A stretch of 37,470 nucleotides of DNA from a bacterium CPR1. GTDB taxonomy: Bacteria > Vulcanimicrobiota > Xenobia > Xenobiales > QWHO01. Every line of letters starts with the position of its first letter. Within the stretch, counting starts at the first letter, position 1. Location of the stretch: the NCBI GenBank assembly GCA_021404945.1, contig QWHO01000035.1, forward strand, positions 1 through 37,470, given 5' to 3'. Shown one piece after another: positions 6,990 to 15,029 of the stretch. The translations under genes were made by a program, and so were the position numbers. Below the pieces are notes generated by a model that searched no databases, was not told the origin of the DNA, and saw only the letters and a list, made by a program, of their open reading frames with translations.

Positions 6990-8867
6990 ATGCGAGAATC
7001 ACGTCAGGGCGTAGCACTGTTTCTCGTGCTCACCATCCTGGGCGTCATCACCACCATGCTGGGTGCCTTCGTGGCCCTCAATCAGCAGAACTTCAGCCTG
7101 CTGGCCAGCTCGATGGAGCAGTCCGAGGCCCTGCAGGCTTGCCTGAGCGGCTACAACTATGCTCTCTACCGCATCGAGCACGACAAGAGCTGGGGGAAGG
7201 ACGCCTTCAATGGGCTCGATGACGCCGCTCCACCCACGGGGACCGCTCTCGATGGAACGCTGAGCTGCGATCTGATCGAGCCCTCGCGCCTCTTCTTCAG
7301 CATCCAGGGTACGCGCATGAAGTTCGAGCTGACTGTTGTCAACAATCTCCCGGTTTCCTCGCGCTCGGGGGGGAGCCCGGACCCGGACACCCGACCCGGC
7401 GGGATGCCGGTAGTGGCCGACGATGCTCTCTACCTGCGCATCGTGGGTCGGGCCGGTCGGGCCACCAAAAGGGCGGATGTGGTGCTGCACACGGCCCCGG
7501 CCTTCGACTCGGCTGCCCTGAGCAACGGCGACCTGGAGATTCGCCAGGGGCGCGTGCACATCGACAGCCATGATCCCATGCGCAACTTCATCAAGTCCAA
7601 CGGAGACATCAACCTGCCTCGCGTCAACCGGGCCGGCGATGTGCGCTTTCGGCACACGGGCGACACCGCGCCCACCAAGCGTCCGCCTTACGGCCACGCG
7701 TTGGCGCGTAACACGGTGCGCTCCGGTCCGACCGACCTGGGGCAGAACGATGAGGCTCTGGCCCAGGCCAGGCAGGACTCGCAGGGGTTTCTGGCTCCCA
7801 AGTCGCCGCGCAAGGCCGAGATTCTCAATCTGGACTTCGCCGACATCAATTTGCCGCCCGGGGCCGAGTCCAACCTGCCGCCCGGGAACTACGTGTTTAC
7901 CACCACCAAGGTCAATATCCCCGTTCAGGTGACCTACACGGACTCGGAAGGGATCCCGGTCTCCGAGCGCAAGAACCTGCGCATCACGGTGCCCGCCATC
8001 GTGCGGCGCAACGCCGAGACCGATGCGGTGGAGAAGGTCTGGTGGAGCGACACCGACATCTACATCCCCCCCAATACAGGCACCTGGCTCCCGGGCATCG
8101 GGGGCGCCGTGGTGACCCAGCTCGGCGGAGAGAGCCTGGCTGAGAACGTGCCGGCCTCCGAGGTTCTCTCGGGGGAGCCTCCCATGGCCATGCTGGCCCC
8201 GGGGGTCCAGGCCGACCTTTGGAACGCCACCGTTCAGGTGCAGCAGAACTATCGGGTCAACGTGGAGGGAGGCTTCGGTTTGCGCTATGAGCGCCGCAGT
8301 CAGCGCACCACGGTGCAGGAGGGCCCCGAAGGCATCGACGTGGGGGACTACGAGGTCCCGGAGGGCTCCAAGGATGCCCTGCTGATCATGGGCGACGGCA
8401 CCAGCGGGTCCTCGATCCGGGCCACGGGCAAGGTGGACCTGCGCCAGGTGACCGGCAAAGGCGCCATCCTGGCCAACGACGACCTGACCCTGAACGGCAC
8501 GCTGGTGGCCGAGGGGACCGGGGTGGAGACGGGCGGTCTGGCCTTGATGTCGGAGCGGGACGTCGTCCTGAACGTGCCCGAGGAGACCTACGAGGCCGAC
8601 ACGGTCACCGATACCCTGCGTAACACCGTTTTTCGTGGCCTGGTGTACGCCGAGCGAGACTTCGTGGTGCGCCCCCTCAGCAGCGACGCCAGGGTGACCC
8701 GCAGCCTGGACATCACCGGCTCCGTGGTGGCCCGGCGCGGCAAGATCGTGGTGGAGGGCACCAACGAGGTCAACCTGACCTACGACCCGCGCTATCTCGA
8801 CGATGTCGTCAAGGACCTGAGCAACAACCGCATCAAGCTCGAGCGCTACTCCTTCACCTTCAAGTGA
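6990..8867 (+). CDS. PilX/GspK-like large pseudopilin with long C-terminal domain
   Basis: 625 residues, start ATG 6990 with GAGAGGA upstream. The N-terminus is RQG^VALFLVLTILGVITT, a prepilin site lacking Glu at +5 (Phe instead). That is the hallmark of GspK/PilX-type subunits, which cap the pilus tip. The N-terminal ~130 residues match the PilX pattern. The remaining ~490 residues are beta-rich with no recognised family; repeated short strands around 420-600 (VDLRQVTGKGAIL, LNGTLVAEGTG) suggest a beta-helix like those of adhesins or polymer-binding proteins. Third gene of the pseudopilin set. The stop lies 3 bases from the end of a convergent gene, with no visible terminator. Confidence 0.82.
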   Translation: MRESRQGVALFLVLTILGVITTMLGAFVALNQQNFSLLASSMEQSEALQACLSGYNYALYRIEHDKSWGKDAFNGLDDAAPPTGTALDGTLSCDLIEPSRLFFSIQGTRMKFELTVVNNLPVSSRSGGSPDPDTRPGGMPVVADDALYLRIVGRAGRATKRADVVLHTAPAFDSAALSNGDLEIRQGRVHIDSHDPMRNFIKSNGDINLPRVNRAGDVRFRHTGDTAPTKRPPYGHALARNTVRSGPTDLGQNDEALAQARQDSQGFLAPKSPRKAEILNLDFADINLPPGAESNLPPGNYVFTTTKVNIPVQVTYTDSEGIPVSERKNLRITVPAIVRRNAETDAVEKVWWSDTDIYIPPNTGTWLPGIGGAVVTQLGGESLAENVPASEVLSGEPPMAMLAPGVQADLWNATVQVQQNYRVNVEGGFGLRYERRSQRTTVQEGPEGIDVGDYEVPEGSKDALLIMGDGTSGSSIRATGKVDLRQVTGKGAILANDDLTLNGTLVAEGTGVETGGLALMSERDVVLNVPEETYEADTVTDTLRNTVFRGLVYAERDFVVRPLSSDARVTRSLDITGSVVARRGKIVVEGTNEVNLTYDPRYLDDVVKDLSNNRIKLERYSFTFK

Positions 8868-8870
8868 GGC

Positions 8871-9083
8871 TCACTCTTCAGGGGCCAGCTTGAAGCCCTT
8901 ACGGCCCAGGAACAGCATGACCACGGAGAACACGATGAGCACCGCGCCCCAGATCAGGTTGATATTGACGCCCAGCGACCTGACGTAGGTCTCGGGCGGC
9001 GTCATCAAACCGTAAATGGCCAGCAGCAGGCCCTTGACCAGGAACATCAGCCCGATGGGAACGCGAATGTCCAGTCCACCCAT
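8871..9083 (-). CDS. Small two-helix membrane protein next to a symporter
   Basis: 70 residues with two predicted membrane helices (~8-27 and ~42-62) and short polar ends. ATG at 9083 is preceded by GAGGAGG on the minus strand, an excellent Shine-Dalgarno. It follows the symporter gene by 13 bases and is surely in its operon. Small membrane proteins often accompany sodium/solute symporters as accessory subunits; that role is inference. No family is recognised. Confidence 0.78.
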   Translation of the reverse strand: MGGLDIRVPIGLMFLVKGLLLAIYGLMTPPETYVRSLGVNINLIWGAVLIVFSVVMLFLGRKGFKLAPEE

Positions 9084-9096
9084 CTTTCCTCCTCTG

Positions 9097-10881
9097 TCAG
9101 TAAAAAACCAGATTGAGCAAGATCACGCCGATACCCACCAGCACGGCCAGGAAGGCCGGTTTCTGGTAGAAGGCCAGGTGGCCTTCGGCAGGGCGCTCGG
9201 TGAGCGAGTAGACCAGGCCCTTGAGCTCCTCGTCGGGGCGTGGTTTCGTGACCAGGCTGACCAGGATGGTGACCACGAAGCAGGTGGTCCAGGCCGCGAT
9301 GGCGGTGTAAAAGGTCTGGGCCATCGGGTTGGGATAGGTGTGCAGCACGCCCAGCAGGCCACCCTTGATGCCCGGCACGGCCCCGGCCGGCAGGGTCAGG
9401 CAGTGGTGGAAGAAGGCCGCCAGGGTGCCTGACACAAGCCCGGCGAAGGCGCCGTTCCCGGTGGCCCGTTTCCAGATCATGCCGAGCAGGAAAGTGGCGA
9501 AGAGAGGTGCGTTCACGAAGGCGAAGACCAGCTGCAGCACCTCCATGATGTTGTTGAATTGGAGCGCCAGGTAGGCCGCCACCATGCTCAGGCCGATGCC
9601 CCACACGGTGGCCATGCGTCCCACCCACAGGTAGTGCTCGTCGGAGGCCTCCTTCTTGAGGTAGGCCTGGTAGATGTCGTAGGTCCAGACGGTGTTGAAG
9701 GCGGTCACGTTCCCGGCCATGCCTGACATGAACGAGGCCAGCAGGGCGGTCAGGCCCAATCCCAGCATGCCGGCGGGAAAGAAGTACAAGAGCAGGGTCG
9801 GGATGACCATGTCGTAGTCGGGCTCAAGCTGGCCGGTGGACGGATTGAGCTTGTTCGGGATGATGCCCACCTGGGGAGCACCGCCCGCCTGCGAGATGGC
9901 GGCTGTCTGGTCGGGGGCTCCGGTGGCCACCGGGGTGATGGCCACCGCGATCAGCCCGGGCATGATGACCAGGAAGGGAAAGAGCATCTTGGGCACGGCC
10001 GCGATCAGGGGGGTCTTGCGGGCCGAGGTCATGGAGTCGGCGGCCATGGCTCTCTGCACCACCAGAAAATCAGTGCACCAGTAACCGAAAGAGAGCACGA
10101 ACCCCAGCCCCATGACCATTCCGAACCACTCGACCCCCAGCGAGTTGGTATCGGCGCTGGACATGCCTTTCCAGGTGTGCACCATCTCCTGGTTGCCCAG
10201 GGCGACCATGCGCTCTTTCAGGCCTTCCCAGCCGCCCAGGCTCTGCAGTCCCAGCCAGACCAGCGGGAAAAAGCCCGCTACGATCAGGAAGAACTGCAGT
10301 ACCTCGTTGTAGATGGCGCTGGTAAGTCCGCCCAGGAAGATGTAGCCGAGCACGATCACGGCTGAGAGCAGGATGCTGACCAGGAAGATGTGGCTCTTAT
10401 CGATGCCCAGAGCCTCGAAGGGCTGGTCGAAGAGCTTGAGAGCCTCGATCAGCTTGGCCATGGCGTACATCGAGACGCCCGACGAGCAGACCGTCATCAG
10501 GGCGAAGGTGATGGCGTTGAGGGCCCGCGTCTTCTCGTCGAAGCGCAGGCGCAGATACTCGGGCACCGACCGGGCTCGCGAGCCGTAATAGAACGGCATC
10601 ATGAAGAGACCCACGAAGATCATGGCCGGGATGGCGCCCACCCAGTAGAAGTGGCTGGTGGCGATGCCGTACTTGGCGCCCGAGGCGGCCATCCCGATGA
10701 CTTCCTGGGCCCCCAGGTTGGCCGAGATGAAGGCCAGTCCGGCCACCCAGGCCGGAATAGACTTGCCCGCCTCAAAAAAGTCCTTGCTGGTCTTCGTGAA
10801 GCGCTTGAGGACAAAACCGATTCCCAGCACGAAAACGAAGTACACCAGCATGATGAGCCAGTCGATCGGGTGCAGGTTCAT
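9097..10881 (-). CDS. Sodium/solute symporter, SSS (SGLT-like) family
   Basis: 594 residues with ~14 predicted membrane helices, typical for the SLC5/SGLT branch. The first helix (DWLIMLVYFVFVLGIGF) is followed by the conserved FISANLGAQEVIGMAASG segment, matching the unwound helix 1 region of vSGLT. GYIFLGGLTSAIYNEVLQFF is the SSS family signature region. It would use the Na+ gradient to import a sugar or similar small solute; substrate is not predictable here. ATG 10881 has only a weak ribosome site. The gene lies downstream of pilO on the same strand, separated by 117 bases, and the small membrane protein follows it. Confidence 0.93.
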   Translation of the reverse strand: MNLHPIDWLIMLVYFVFVLGIGFVLKRFTKTSKDFFEAGKSIPAWVAGLAFISANLGAQEVIGMAASGAKYGIATSHFYWVGAIPAMIFVGLFMMPFYYGSRARSVPEYLRLRFDEKTRALNAITFALMTVCSSGVSMYAMAKLIEALKLFDQPFEALGIDKSHIFLVSILLSAVIVLGYIFLGGLTSAIYNEVLQFFLIVAGFFPLVWLGLQSLGGWEGLKERMVALGNQEMVHTWKGMSSADTNSLGVEWFGMVMGLGFVLSFGYWCTDFLVVQRAMAADSMTSARKTPLIAAVPKMLFPFLVIMPGLIAVAITPVATGAPDQTAAISQAGGAPQVGIIPNKLNPSTGQLEPDYDMVIPTLLLYFFPAGMLGLGLTALLASFMSGMAGNVTAFNTVWTYDIYQAYLKKEASDEHYLWVGRMATVWGIGLSMVAAYLALQFNNIMEVLQLVFAFVNAPLFATFLLGMIWKRATGNGAFAGLVSGTLAAFFHHCLTLPAGAVPGIKGGLLGVLHTYPNPMAQTFYTAIAAWTTCFVVTILVSLVTKPRPDEELKGLVYSLTERPAEGHLAFYQKPAFLAVLVGIGVILLNLVFY

Positions 10882-10998
10882 GGTGGTGTGGTGGCCTTTC
10901 GCGGAAAATGCCAGGCAAGACGCCCCTGTCGACGGTAGGCCTCGGACCTGAAATTGGCCTGAAAGTCGGTTGCCGCTCTGAGATCGGCCAGCGACCGC

Positions 10999-11535
10999 TC
11001 AGCCTCCGGGGCTGTAGTAGACCTCCACCTCGATTGCCGCCTGGCCCCGGTCCGGGCCACACTCCAGGTTGAGTCGACGCAGCCTGGTGGGGCGAGCTTG
11101 CCGAAGCAGCCCGTCGAGCAAGCGAAAGAGCTCGTCCTTGGGTCCGCTGGCCTGCAACTTCACCGAAACAGAGGGGTTCAAGCCGTAATTCATTTCGTCC
11201 AGGATGTCTTGAACGGTGATGGAGACTTTCAGGCCGGGCCGTTTCAGCAACCCCCGCCATTCTTGCTGGAGCTTCTTTGCCATCGCTGACGTGGCGGTCG
11301 GGTCAGGCTGGAGCTTGAGCCCTTGACGAAGGGCCTGCACCTTTGCCTCGAGCTCGGCCGCTCGAGCGGTGAGCGCCGGCAGCTCGGCCAGATCGGACTG
11401 GCATTTTTGAGGGCGCTGGCGGAGCTCGATGGCCTGCTGTCTGAGCATCTCAATTTCTTGAAGCTTGTCGCTCCAGCTCAGAAAGTAGCCGGCCACCAGC
11501 AGCAGGCAGGAGGCCACGACGGCAGCCAGGCTCAC
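10999..11535 (-). CDS. pilO: PilO-like type IV pilus inner-membrane protein
   Basis: 178 residues. One N-terminal membrane helix (~3-20), then a coiled coil (~22-72, QEIEMLRQQAIELRQ), then a ferredoxin-like alpha/beta domain to the end. This is the PilO/GspM plan: a bitopic alignment-subcomplex protein that pairs with PilN. The family is very divergent, so the call rests on topology, length and the adjacent PilN-like gene. Its start overlaps the pilN stop by 4 bases (11532-11535). No pilM, pilP or pilQ follows; the pseudopilins at 5790-8867 are on the opposite strand nearby and may be its partners. Confidence 0.68.
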   Translation of the reverse strand: MSLAAVVASCLLLVAGYFLSWSDKLQEIEMLRQQAIELRQRPQKCQSDLAELPALTARAAELEAKVQALRQGLKLQPDPTATSAMAKKLQQEWRGLLKRPGLKVSITVQDILDEMNYGLNPSVSVKLQASGPKDELFRLLDGLLRQARPTRLRRLNLECGPDRGQAAIEVEVYYSPGG

Positions 11536-11957
11536 TGGTTGAGCACTCCCTCGAGTTGACCTTCCGACTCGGTCAGCCCGGTCACTCCGGGCACGGTCTC
11601 CAGCCGCTCCCTGGCGCGGGCGAGGTTCTTCGACTGCACGATCAGGGTGCCGCCCTCATACCCGAAGCGCGTCAGGTCGGTTCCCAGGGAGTCGATAGCC
11701 GCAAGCAGCAGCGACTGGCCGGCAGCCATCACCGGGGTCTCGCGCAGAGCCCCCAGGGCCAGCTCGCTGCGCTCGGCCCGGGCCCGGGTCTCTTCCAATG
11801 TCTTGATCTCGGGGTGCTGCCGCGCCCATTCGCTCAGTTCTTGCTGGGCGGCCTCGAGATCGGCCCGACCCGCCTCGAGCTTGAGACCGAGCAGGTGCTC
11901 GACGGCAGCGCCGGAGAGCAGGGCAATGAGCAGGATGGCCACAGGAGCAAGTCTCAC
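11532..11957 (-). CDS. pilN: PilN-like type IV pilus inner-membrane protein
   Basis: 141 residues from GTG 11957, chosen because AGAAGGG lies 7 bases upstream and it puts the membrane helix (VRLAPVAILLIALLSGAAV) at the N-terminus; GTG 11996 is an alternative. The helix is followed by a coiled coil and a short alpha/beta domain (SLGTDLTRFGYEGGTLIVQ...RARERLETVPGV) typical of the PilN/GspL C-terminal region. PilN usually links cytoplasmic PilM with PilO across the inner membrane. The N-terminal INLLP PilM-binding motif is missing, which fits the absence of pilM here. Identification is by topology and context. Confidence 0.62.
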   Translation of the reverse strand: MRLAPVAILLIALLSGAAVEHLLGLKLEAGRADLEAAQQELSEWARQHPEIKTLEETRARAERSELALGALRETPVMAAGQSLLLAAIDSLGTDLTRFGYEGGTLIVQSKNLARARERLETVPGVTGLTESEGQLEGVLNQ

Positions 11958-12014
11958 GCCGCAGCCCTTCTGATCTCGGCAGGGCCTTCCCTGCACTGGC
12001 TGGAACTATCCTGT

Positions 12015-12278
12015 ATGGACGCGCAGGAGATCTTGTCCTTCCCATGTGATTTCCCCGTCAAGGCAATGGGCAACTCGGCCCCCGACTTCGCCGAGCACGT
12101 GGCCGCCATCGTGCGCCGGCACGCTCCGGGGTTCAACGAGGCGGCAGTCTCGAGTCGCAGCTCGAGCGGGGGCAAATTCACCGCCGTCACGGTGATGATT
12201 CAGGCCACCAGCCGGGCCCAGCTTGAGGCGATCTACCAGGATTTTCACCAGGACGAGCGCGTGCTCTACGTCATTTGA
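12015..12278 (+). CDS. ybeD: YbeD/DUF493 family protein
   Basis: 87 residues, the family's usual size. The N-terminus (ILSFPCDFPVKAMG) and C-terminus (IYQDFHQDERVLYVI) match the YbeD/DUF493 ferredoxin-like fold, which resembles small-molecule-binding regulatory ACT-type domains. Its molecular role is not well established. ATG 12015 has no Shine-Dalgarno, but TATCCT sits immediately upstream (12007-12012), so a leaderless mRNA is possible. The next gene begins 18 bases later. The 57-base gap to the divergent pilN may hold both promoters. Confidence 0.85.
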   Translation: MDAQEILSFPCDFPVKAMGNSAPDFAEHVAAIVRRHAPGFNEAAVSSRSSSGGKFTAVTVMIQATSRAQLEAIYQDFHQDERVLYVI

Positions 12279-12296
12279 CTCAAGGAGGCCTTGATC

Positions 12297-12629
12297 GTGT
12301 CGCATATGACCGTGGTGGTGACCCAGCTCATCGAGCCGCGCTTCATCGAGAAGGCGGCCGCCGACCTCTCTCACAAGGTGGAGATTCAGGCTCGTCAGAG
12401 TTTCAGCATCGAGCGGGTGGCATTCAACTGGAACGGCAAGAGCTATGAGGCCAGCGCAGATAGCGACCATGTGAAGGCCGAGAAGGTGCATTCGCTGGCC
12501 AGGAAGCTGAGTCAGCGCTACGCCTATCACGCCACCAGGGAAACCCTGGCCGAGAAGGGCTTCGACCTGGTGACCGAGGAGACCGAGAAGAGCGGCGCCA
12601 TTCGACTCACGCTGAGGCGGATCGCCTGA
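12297..12629 (+). CDS. DUF1257 (Ycf35-like) protein
   Basis: 110 residues from GTG 12297, 8 bases after AAGGAGG (12282-12288); TTG 12291 and ATG 12306 are alternatives. The start VSHMTVVVTQL and the C-terminal run SQRYAYHATRETLAEKGF...EKSGAIRLTLRR fit the DUF1257 family, called Ycf35 in plastids and cyanobacteria. The family sits beside DUF2997 and Ycf46 in many genomes, as here, but has no established biochemical role. Its stop overlaps the start of the broken DUF2997 gene by one base (ATGATGG). Confidence 0.82.
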   Translation: MSHMTVVVTQLIEPRFIEKAAADLSHKVEIQARQSFSIERVAFNWNGKSYEASADSDHVKAEKVHSLARKLSQRYAYHATRETLAEKGFDLVTEETEKSGAIRLTLRRIA

Positions 12630-12761
12630 TGGAGATTCAAGAGGTTCAGGTGGTCATCGGCCCCGGAGAAGGCGCTGGGCAGGGTCTCGAGCCGGGAGAT
12701 GACCCCCGAGGCTCACCAGCACGTGGAGGTCTCTCAGGACGCTCAGGTTTGGGGCGGCTGA
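12629..12761 (+). pseudogene. DUF2997 gene with internal deletion and frameshift
   Basis: From ATG 12629 the frame reads MEIQEVQVVIGP, a typical DUF2997 N-terminus. After about base 12664 the family continues in another frame: PEKALGRVSSREMTPEAHQH, then VEVSQDAQVWGG and a stop at 12759-12761, a typical DUF2997 C-terminus. The middle of the domain (roughly 20-24 residues, including the usual G-x(2)-G-x(2)-C region) is absent. A deletion that is not a multiple of three explains both observations. The original frame now stays open into the radical SAM gene. Whether the loss is real or an assembly error cannot be told here. Confidence 0.72.
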
Positions 12762-13294
12762 AGCTCCATCACTTCCTGAAGGGCAGCCGGGCCAACGGTC
12801 CGGGGTTGCGCGCGGTGCTCTGGGTGCAGGGCTGCTCGCTGGGCTGCCCGGGATGCTTCAACCCCGAAACCCACGCGTTGGAGGGCGGCCAGGAGTGGGA
12901 AGTCGATTCCCTCTTCGACGAAATTTGTGCTTTAGACGAGATCGAGGGCCTCACCATCAGCGGGGGAGAGCCCTTGCAGCAACGCGCTCCCCTGCTCGAG
13001 CTGCTCGGTCGGGTGCGCCGCGAAACCGGGCTTTCGGTACTGATCTTTACCGGGTTTGCCTTTGAGGAGCTGCGCTGTCCCGAGTTGCTCGAACTGGCCG
13101 ACGTCCTCTTGTGCGGGCGCTTCCACGAAAAAGAGCGCCTGGCCAGCGGCCTGATCGGGTCGGCCAACAAGGCGGTGCATTTTCTGACGACTCGCTACTC
13201 GATGCAAGACCTGGACGAGGTGCCGGTGGGAGAGGTGGTCATCGGGCCCGAAGGGGTGGTGGTCTATACCGGGATCGACCCGCTGAGGAGCTGA
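12749..13294 (+). CDS. Radical SAM activase-like protein, NrdG/PflA type
   Basis: 181 residues from TTG 12749, which overlaps the old DUF2997 stop and has AGGA 9 bases upstream; CTG 12758 is another option. The frame is also open to ATG 12629, which would add a 40-residue N-terminus made of DUF2997 remains. The domain begins LKLHHFLKGSRANGPGLRA and has the CSLGCPGC cluster motif (Cx3Cx2C) that binds the 4Fe-4S cluster and SAM. TISGGEPL is the SAM-binding GGE motif. The family activates glycyl-radical enzymes or makes other radicals; no glycyl-radical enzyme is in the window. The stop is 2 bases before ycf46. Confidence 0.88.
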   Translation: MGRLKLHHFLKGSRANGPGLRAVLWVQGCSLGCPGCFNPETHALEGGQEWEVDSLFDEICALDEIEGLTISGGEPLQQRAPLLELLGRVRRETGLSVLIFTGFAFEELRCPELLELADVLLCGRFHEKERLASGLIGSANKAVHFLTTRYSMQDLDEVPVGEVVIGPEGVVVYTGIDPLRS

Positions 13295-13296
13295 CC

Positions 13297-14838
13297 GTGG
13301 ACTTCGAGGACCAGCTGGAAATCTTTCTGCGTGCTCGCTTCACGCTGATCGCCGTGACCACGGTCGAGGAAGAGCGCGCCCTGGAGGCCATCGCCCGGGT
13401 CTGCAAACGCAACAACCTGGGCTGCGTCAGCTGGGACGTGGCCGATACCTTCGCGCACCTCTTGCCGTCCAGGGAAGAGCTCACCTCGGCCCGCGAGCCC
13501 TTCACCGCCCTGGAGAAGATCGGCGCTTACCGCGGCGATGCTGTCTTCGTGCTCAAGGACTTCCATGACTTTCTCAATGTGCCCCAGGTGCGCCGTAAGC
13601 TCAAGAGCCTGGCCTACCAGCTCAAGGTGTCGCGGCGCCACCTGGTGGTGCTCACGCCCTTCGCGAAGGTCCCCGAGGAGCTGCGCGACATGTGGGTGCC
13701 GCTCGACCTCCCCATGCCGTTGGCGGGCGAGCTCGACCAGCTGGTGACCCAGCTCTCCAACGTGGCTGGAGGCAGCGTGCGGCTCACGCCGCTGGGCCGC
13801 GAGAAGCTGGTGCAGGCGGCCCTGGGTCTTACCGCCTCGCAGGCTTCGCGGGCCTTCGCCAAGGCGCTGGTGACCGACGGCTGCCTCGACGATCGCGACA
13901 TCGGCCTGGTCACCGAAGAAAAGCGCCTGATCCTGCGCGAGAGCGAGGCCCTCGAGTTCTTCCCCGTGACCGAGACGCCCGCCGACGTGGGCGGGCTGGG
14001 GGTGCTCAAGGACTGGCTGCGCCTGCGCGAGCGGGCTTTCACCAAAGAGGCTCGCGACTACGGCCTGCCCACCCCCAAGGGGATCGCCCTGGTGGGCATT
14101 CCGGGCACGGGCAAGAGCCTGACCGCCAAGATGATCGGTGGCCTTTGGAACATGCCGGTGGTGCGGTTGGACGTGGGCAGCCTCTTCGGCAGCCTGCTCG
14201 GTGAGTCGGAGGAGAAGGCCCGCCGGGCCCTGCGCCTGGCCGAGACGGTGGCTCCCTGCATCTTGTGGATGGACGAGATCGACAAGTCGCTGGGAGTGGG
14301 GACCGGGGCTTTGGACCAGGGCACCAGCCGGCGCGTGCTGGGCACGCTGATCACCTGGATGCAGGAGAAGACGGCCCCCTGCTTCGTGGTGGCCACCGCC
14401 AACGACATCCAGACCCTGCCCCCCGAGCTGCTGCGGCGCGGCCGCTTCGACGAGATGTTCTTTCTGGATCTGCCCACGCTGGAGGAGCGGCGCGAGATTC
14501 TGGCGGTGCACATCACCCGCCGTCACCGCCTGCCTCACGACTATGACATCGCCCGCCTGGCTGGCATGTCCGAGGGCTACGTGGGGGCCGAGCTCGAGCA
14601 GGCAGTGGTGGATGCGATGTTCTACGCCTTCAGCCAGCAGCGCGAGTTTACCACCGAGGACGTGGCCCGGGCCATCCAGCAGCAGGTGCCGCTCAGCAGC
14701 ACCCAGCGCGAGGTGGTGGAGGGCCTGCGCAAGTGGCTGCTCGAGGGGCGGGCCCAGTCGGCTTCCTTCCGCGAGGTCACCGAGGCCCAGCAGAAGGCCG
14801 TGCCCCTGCAGCTGGTCAAACGCTCCTACGGGGTTTGA
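13297..14838 (+). CDS. ycf46: Ycf46-like AAA+ ATPase
   Basis: 513 residues, usual length ~500. Start is GTG 13297 with GAGGAG at 13285-13290. Residues 1-225 form the N-terminal domain of the family (FLRARFTLIAVTTVEEERA; FVLKDFHDFL). The AAA+ module follows: Walker A GIPGTGKS (267-274), Walker B ILWMDEID (322-329), sensor/arginine-finger region LRRGRFDEMF near 381-390, and a helical lid with SEGYVGAELEQAVVDA. Ycf46 has been linked to photosynthesis and inorganic carbon use in cyanobacteria, but it is widespread in non-phototrophs. Here it ends the DUF1257 / DUF2997 / radical SAM cluster and is likely its motor or chaperone. Confidence 0.92.
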   Translation: MDFEDQLEIFLRARFTLIAVTTVEEERALEAIARVCKRNNLGCVSWDVADTFAHLLPSREELTSAREPFTALEKIGAYRGDAVFVLKDFHDFLNVPQVRRKLKSLAYQLKVSRRHLVVLTPFAKVPEELRDMWVPLDLPMPLAGELDQLVTQLSNVAGGSVRLTPLGREKLVQAALGLTASQASRAFAKALVTDGCLDDRDIGLVTEEKRLILRESEALEFFPVTETPADVGGLGVLKDWLRLRERAFTKEARDYGLPTPKGIALVGIPGTGKSLTAKMIGGLWNMPVVRLDVGSLFGSLLGESEEKARRALRLAETVAPCILWMDEIDKSLGVGTGALDQGTSRRVLGTLITWMQEKTAPCFVVATANDIQTLPPELLRRGRFDEMFFLDLPTLEERREILAVHITRRHRLPHDYDIARLAGMSEGYVGAELEQAVVDAMFYAFSQQREFTTEDVARAIQQQVPLSSTQREVVEGLRKWLLEGRAQSASFREVTEAQQKAVPLQLVKRSYGV

Positions 14839-14872
14839 TGCGTCCCGCAGTGTTCTAATGTGTTGAGCGTTA

Positions 14873-14953
14873 CGTGCTGAAGGTTTTGCCTCTCCTTCGG
14901 AGGCGCCTCCACACAAGTCTGTCGGCGCGATTTACTGCAAAACCTTCAGCACG
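14873..14953. repeat. Perfect 17-bp inverted repeat with 47-base interior
   Basis: Left arm CGTGCTGAAGGTTTTGC at 14873-14889; right arm GCAAAACCTTCAGCACG at 14937-14953, all 17 pairs matching. The interior has a small 5-bp hairpin, GCCTC/GAGGC, around 14888-14904. There is no T run, so it is not a standard terminator, although it lies 35 bases after ycf46. It could be a MITE-like element, a folded RNA or a recombination site. Confidence 0.7.
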
Positions 14954-15029
14954 GTCTGATGGGACACTTACCCGAACTTCGTTTCAGCGCGTCGTAAATT
15001 GGTCGAGGGACCCGGCGGGTTGGGACGGC

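Noticed and set aside
13264-14916. Long minus-strand open frame opposite ycf46
   Set aside because: It mirrors ycf46 codon periodicity in high-GC DNA; composition is His/Gln/Gly-rich with no recognisable motif. The same applies to 3206-5023, 35558-37369, 27559-28935 and 17743-19143.
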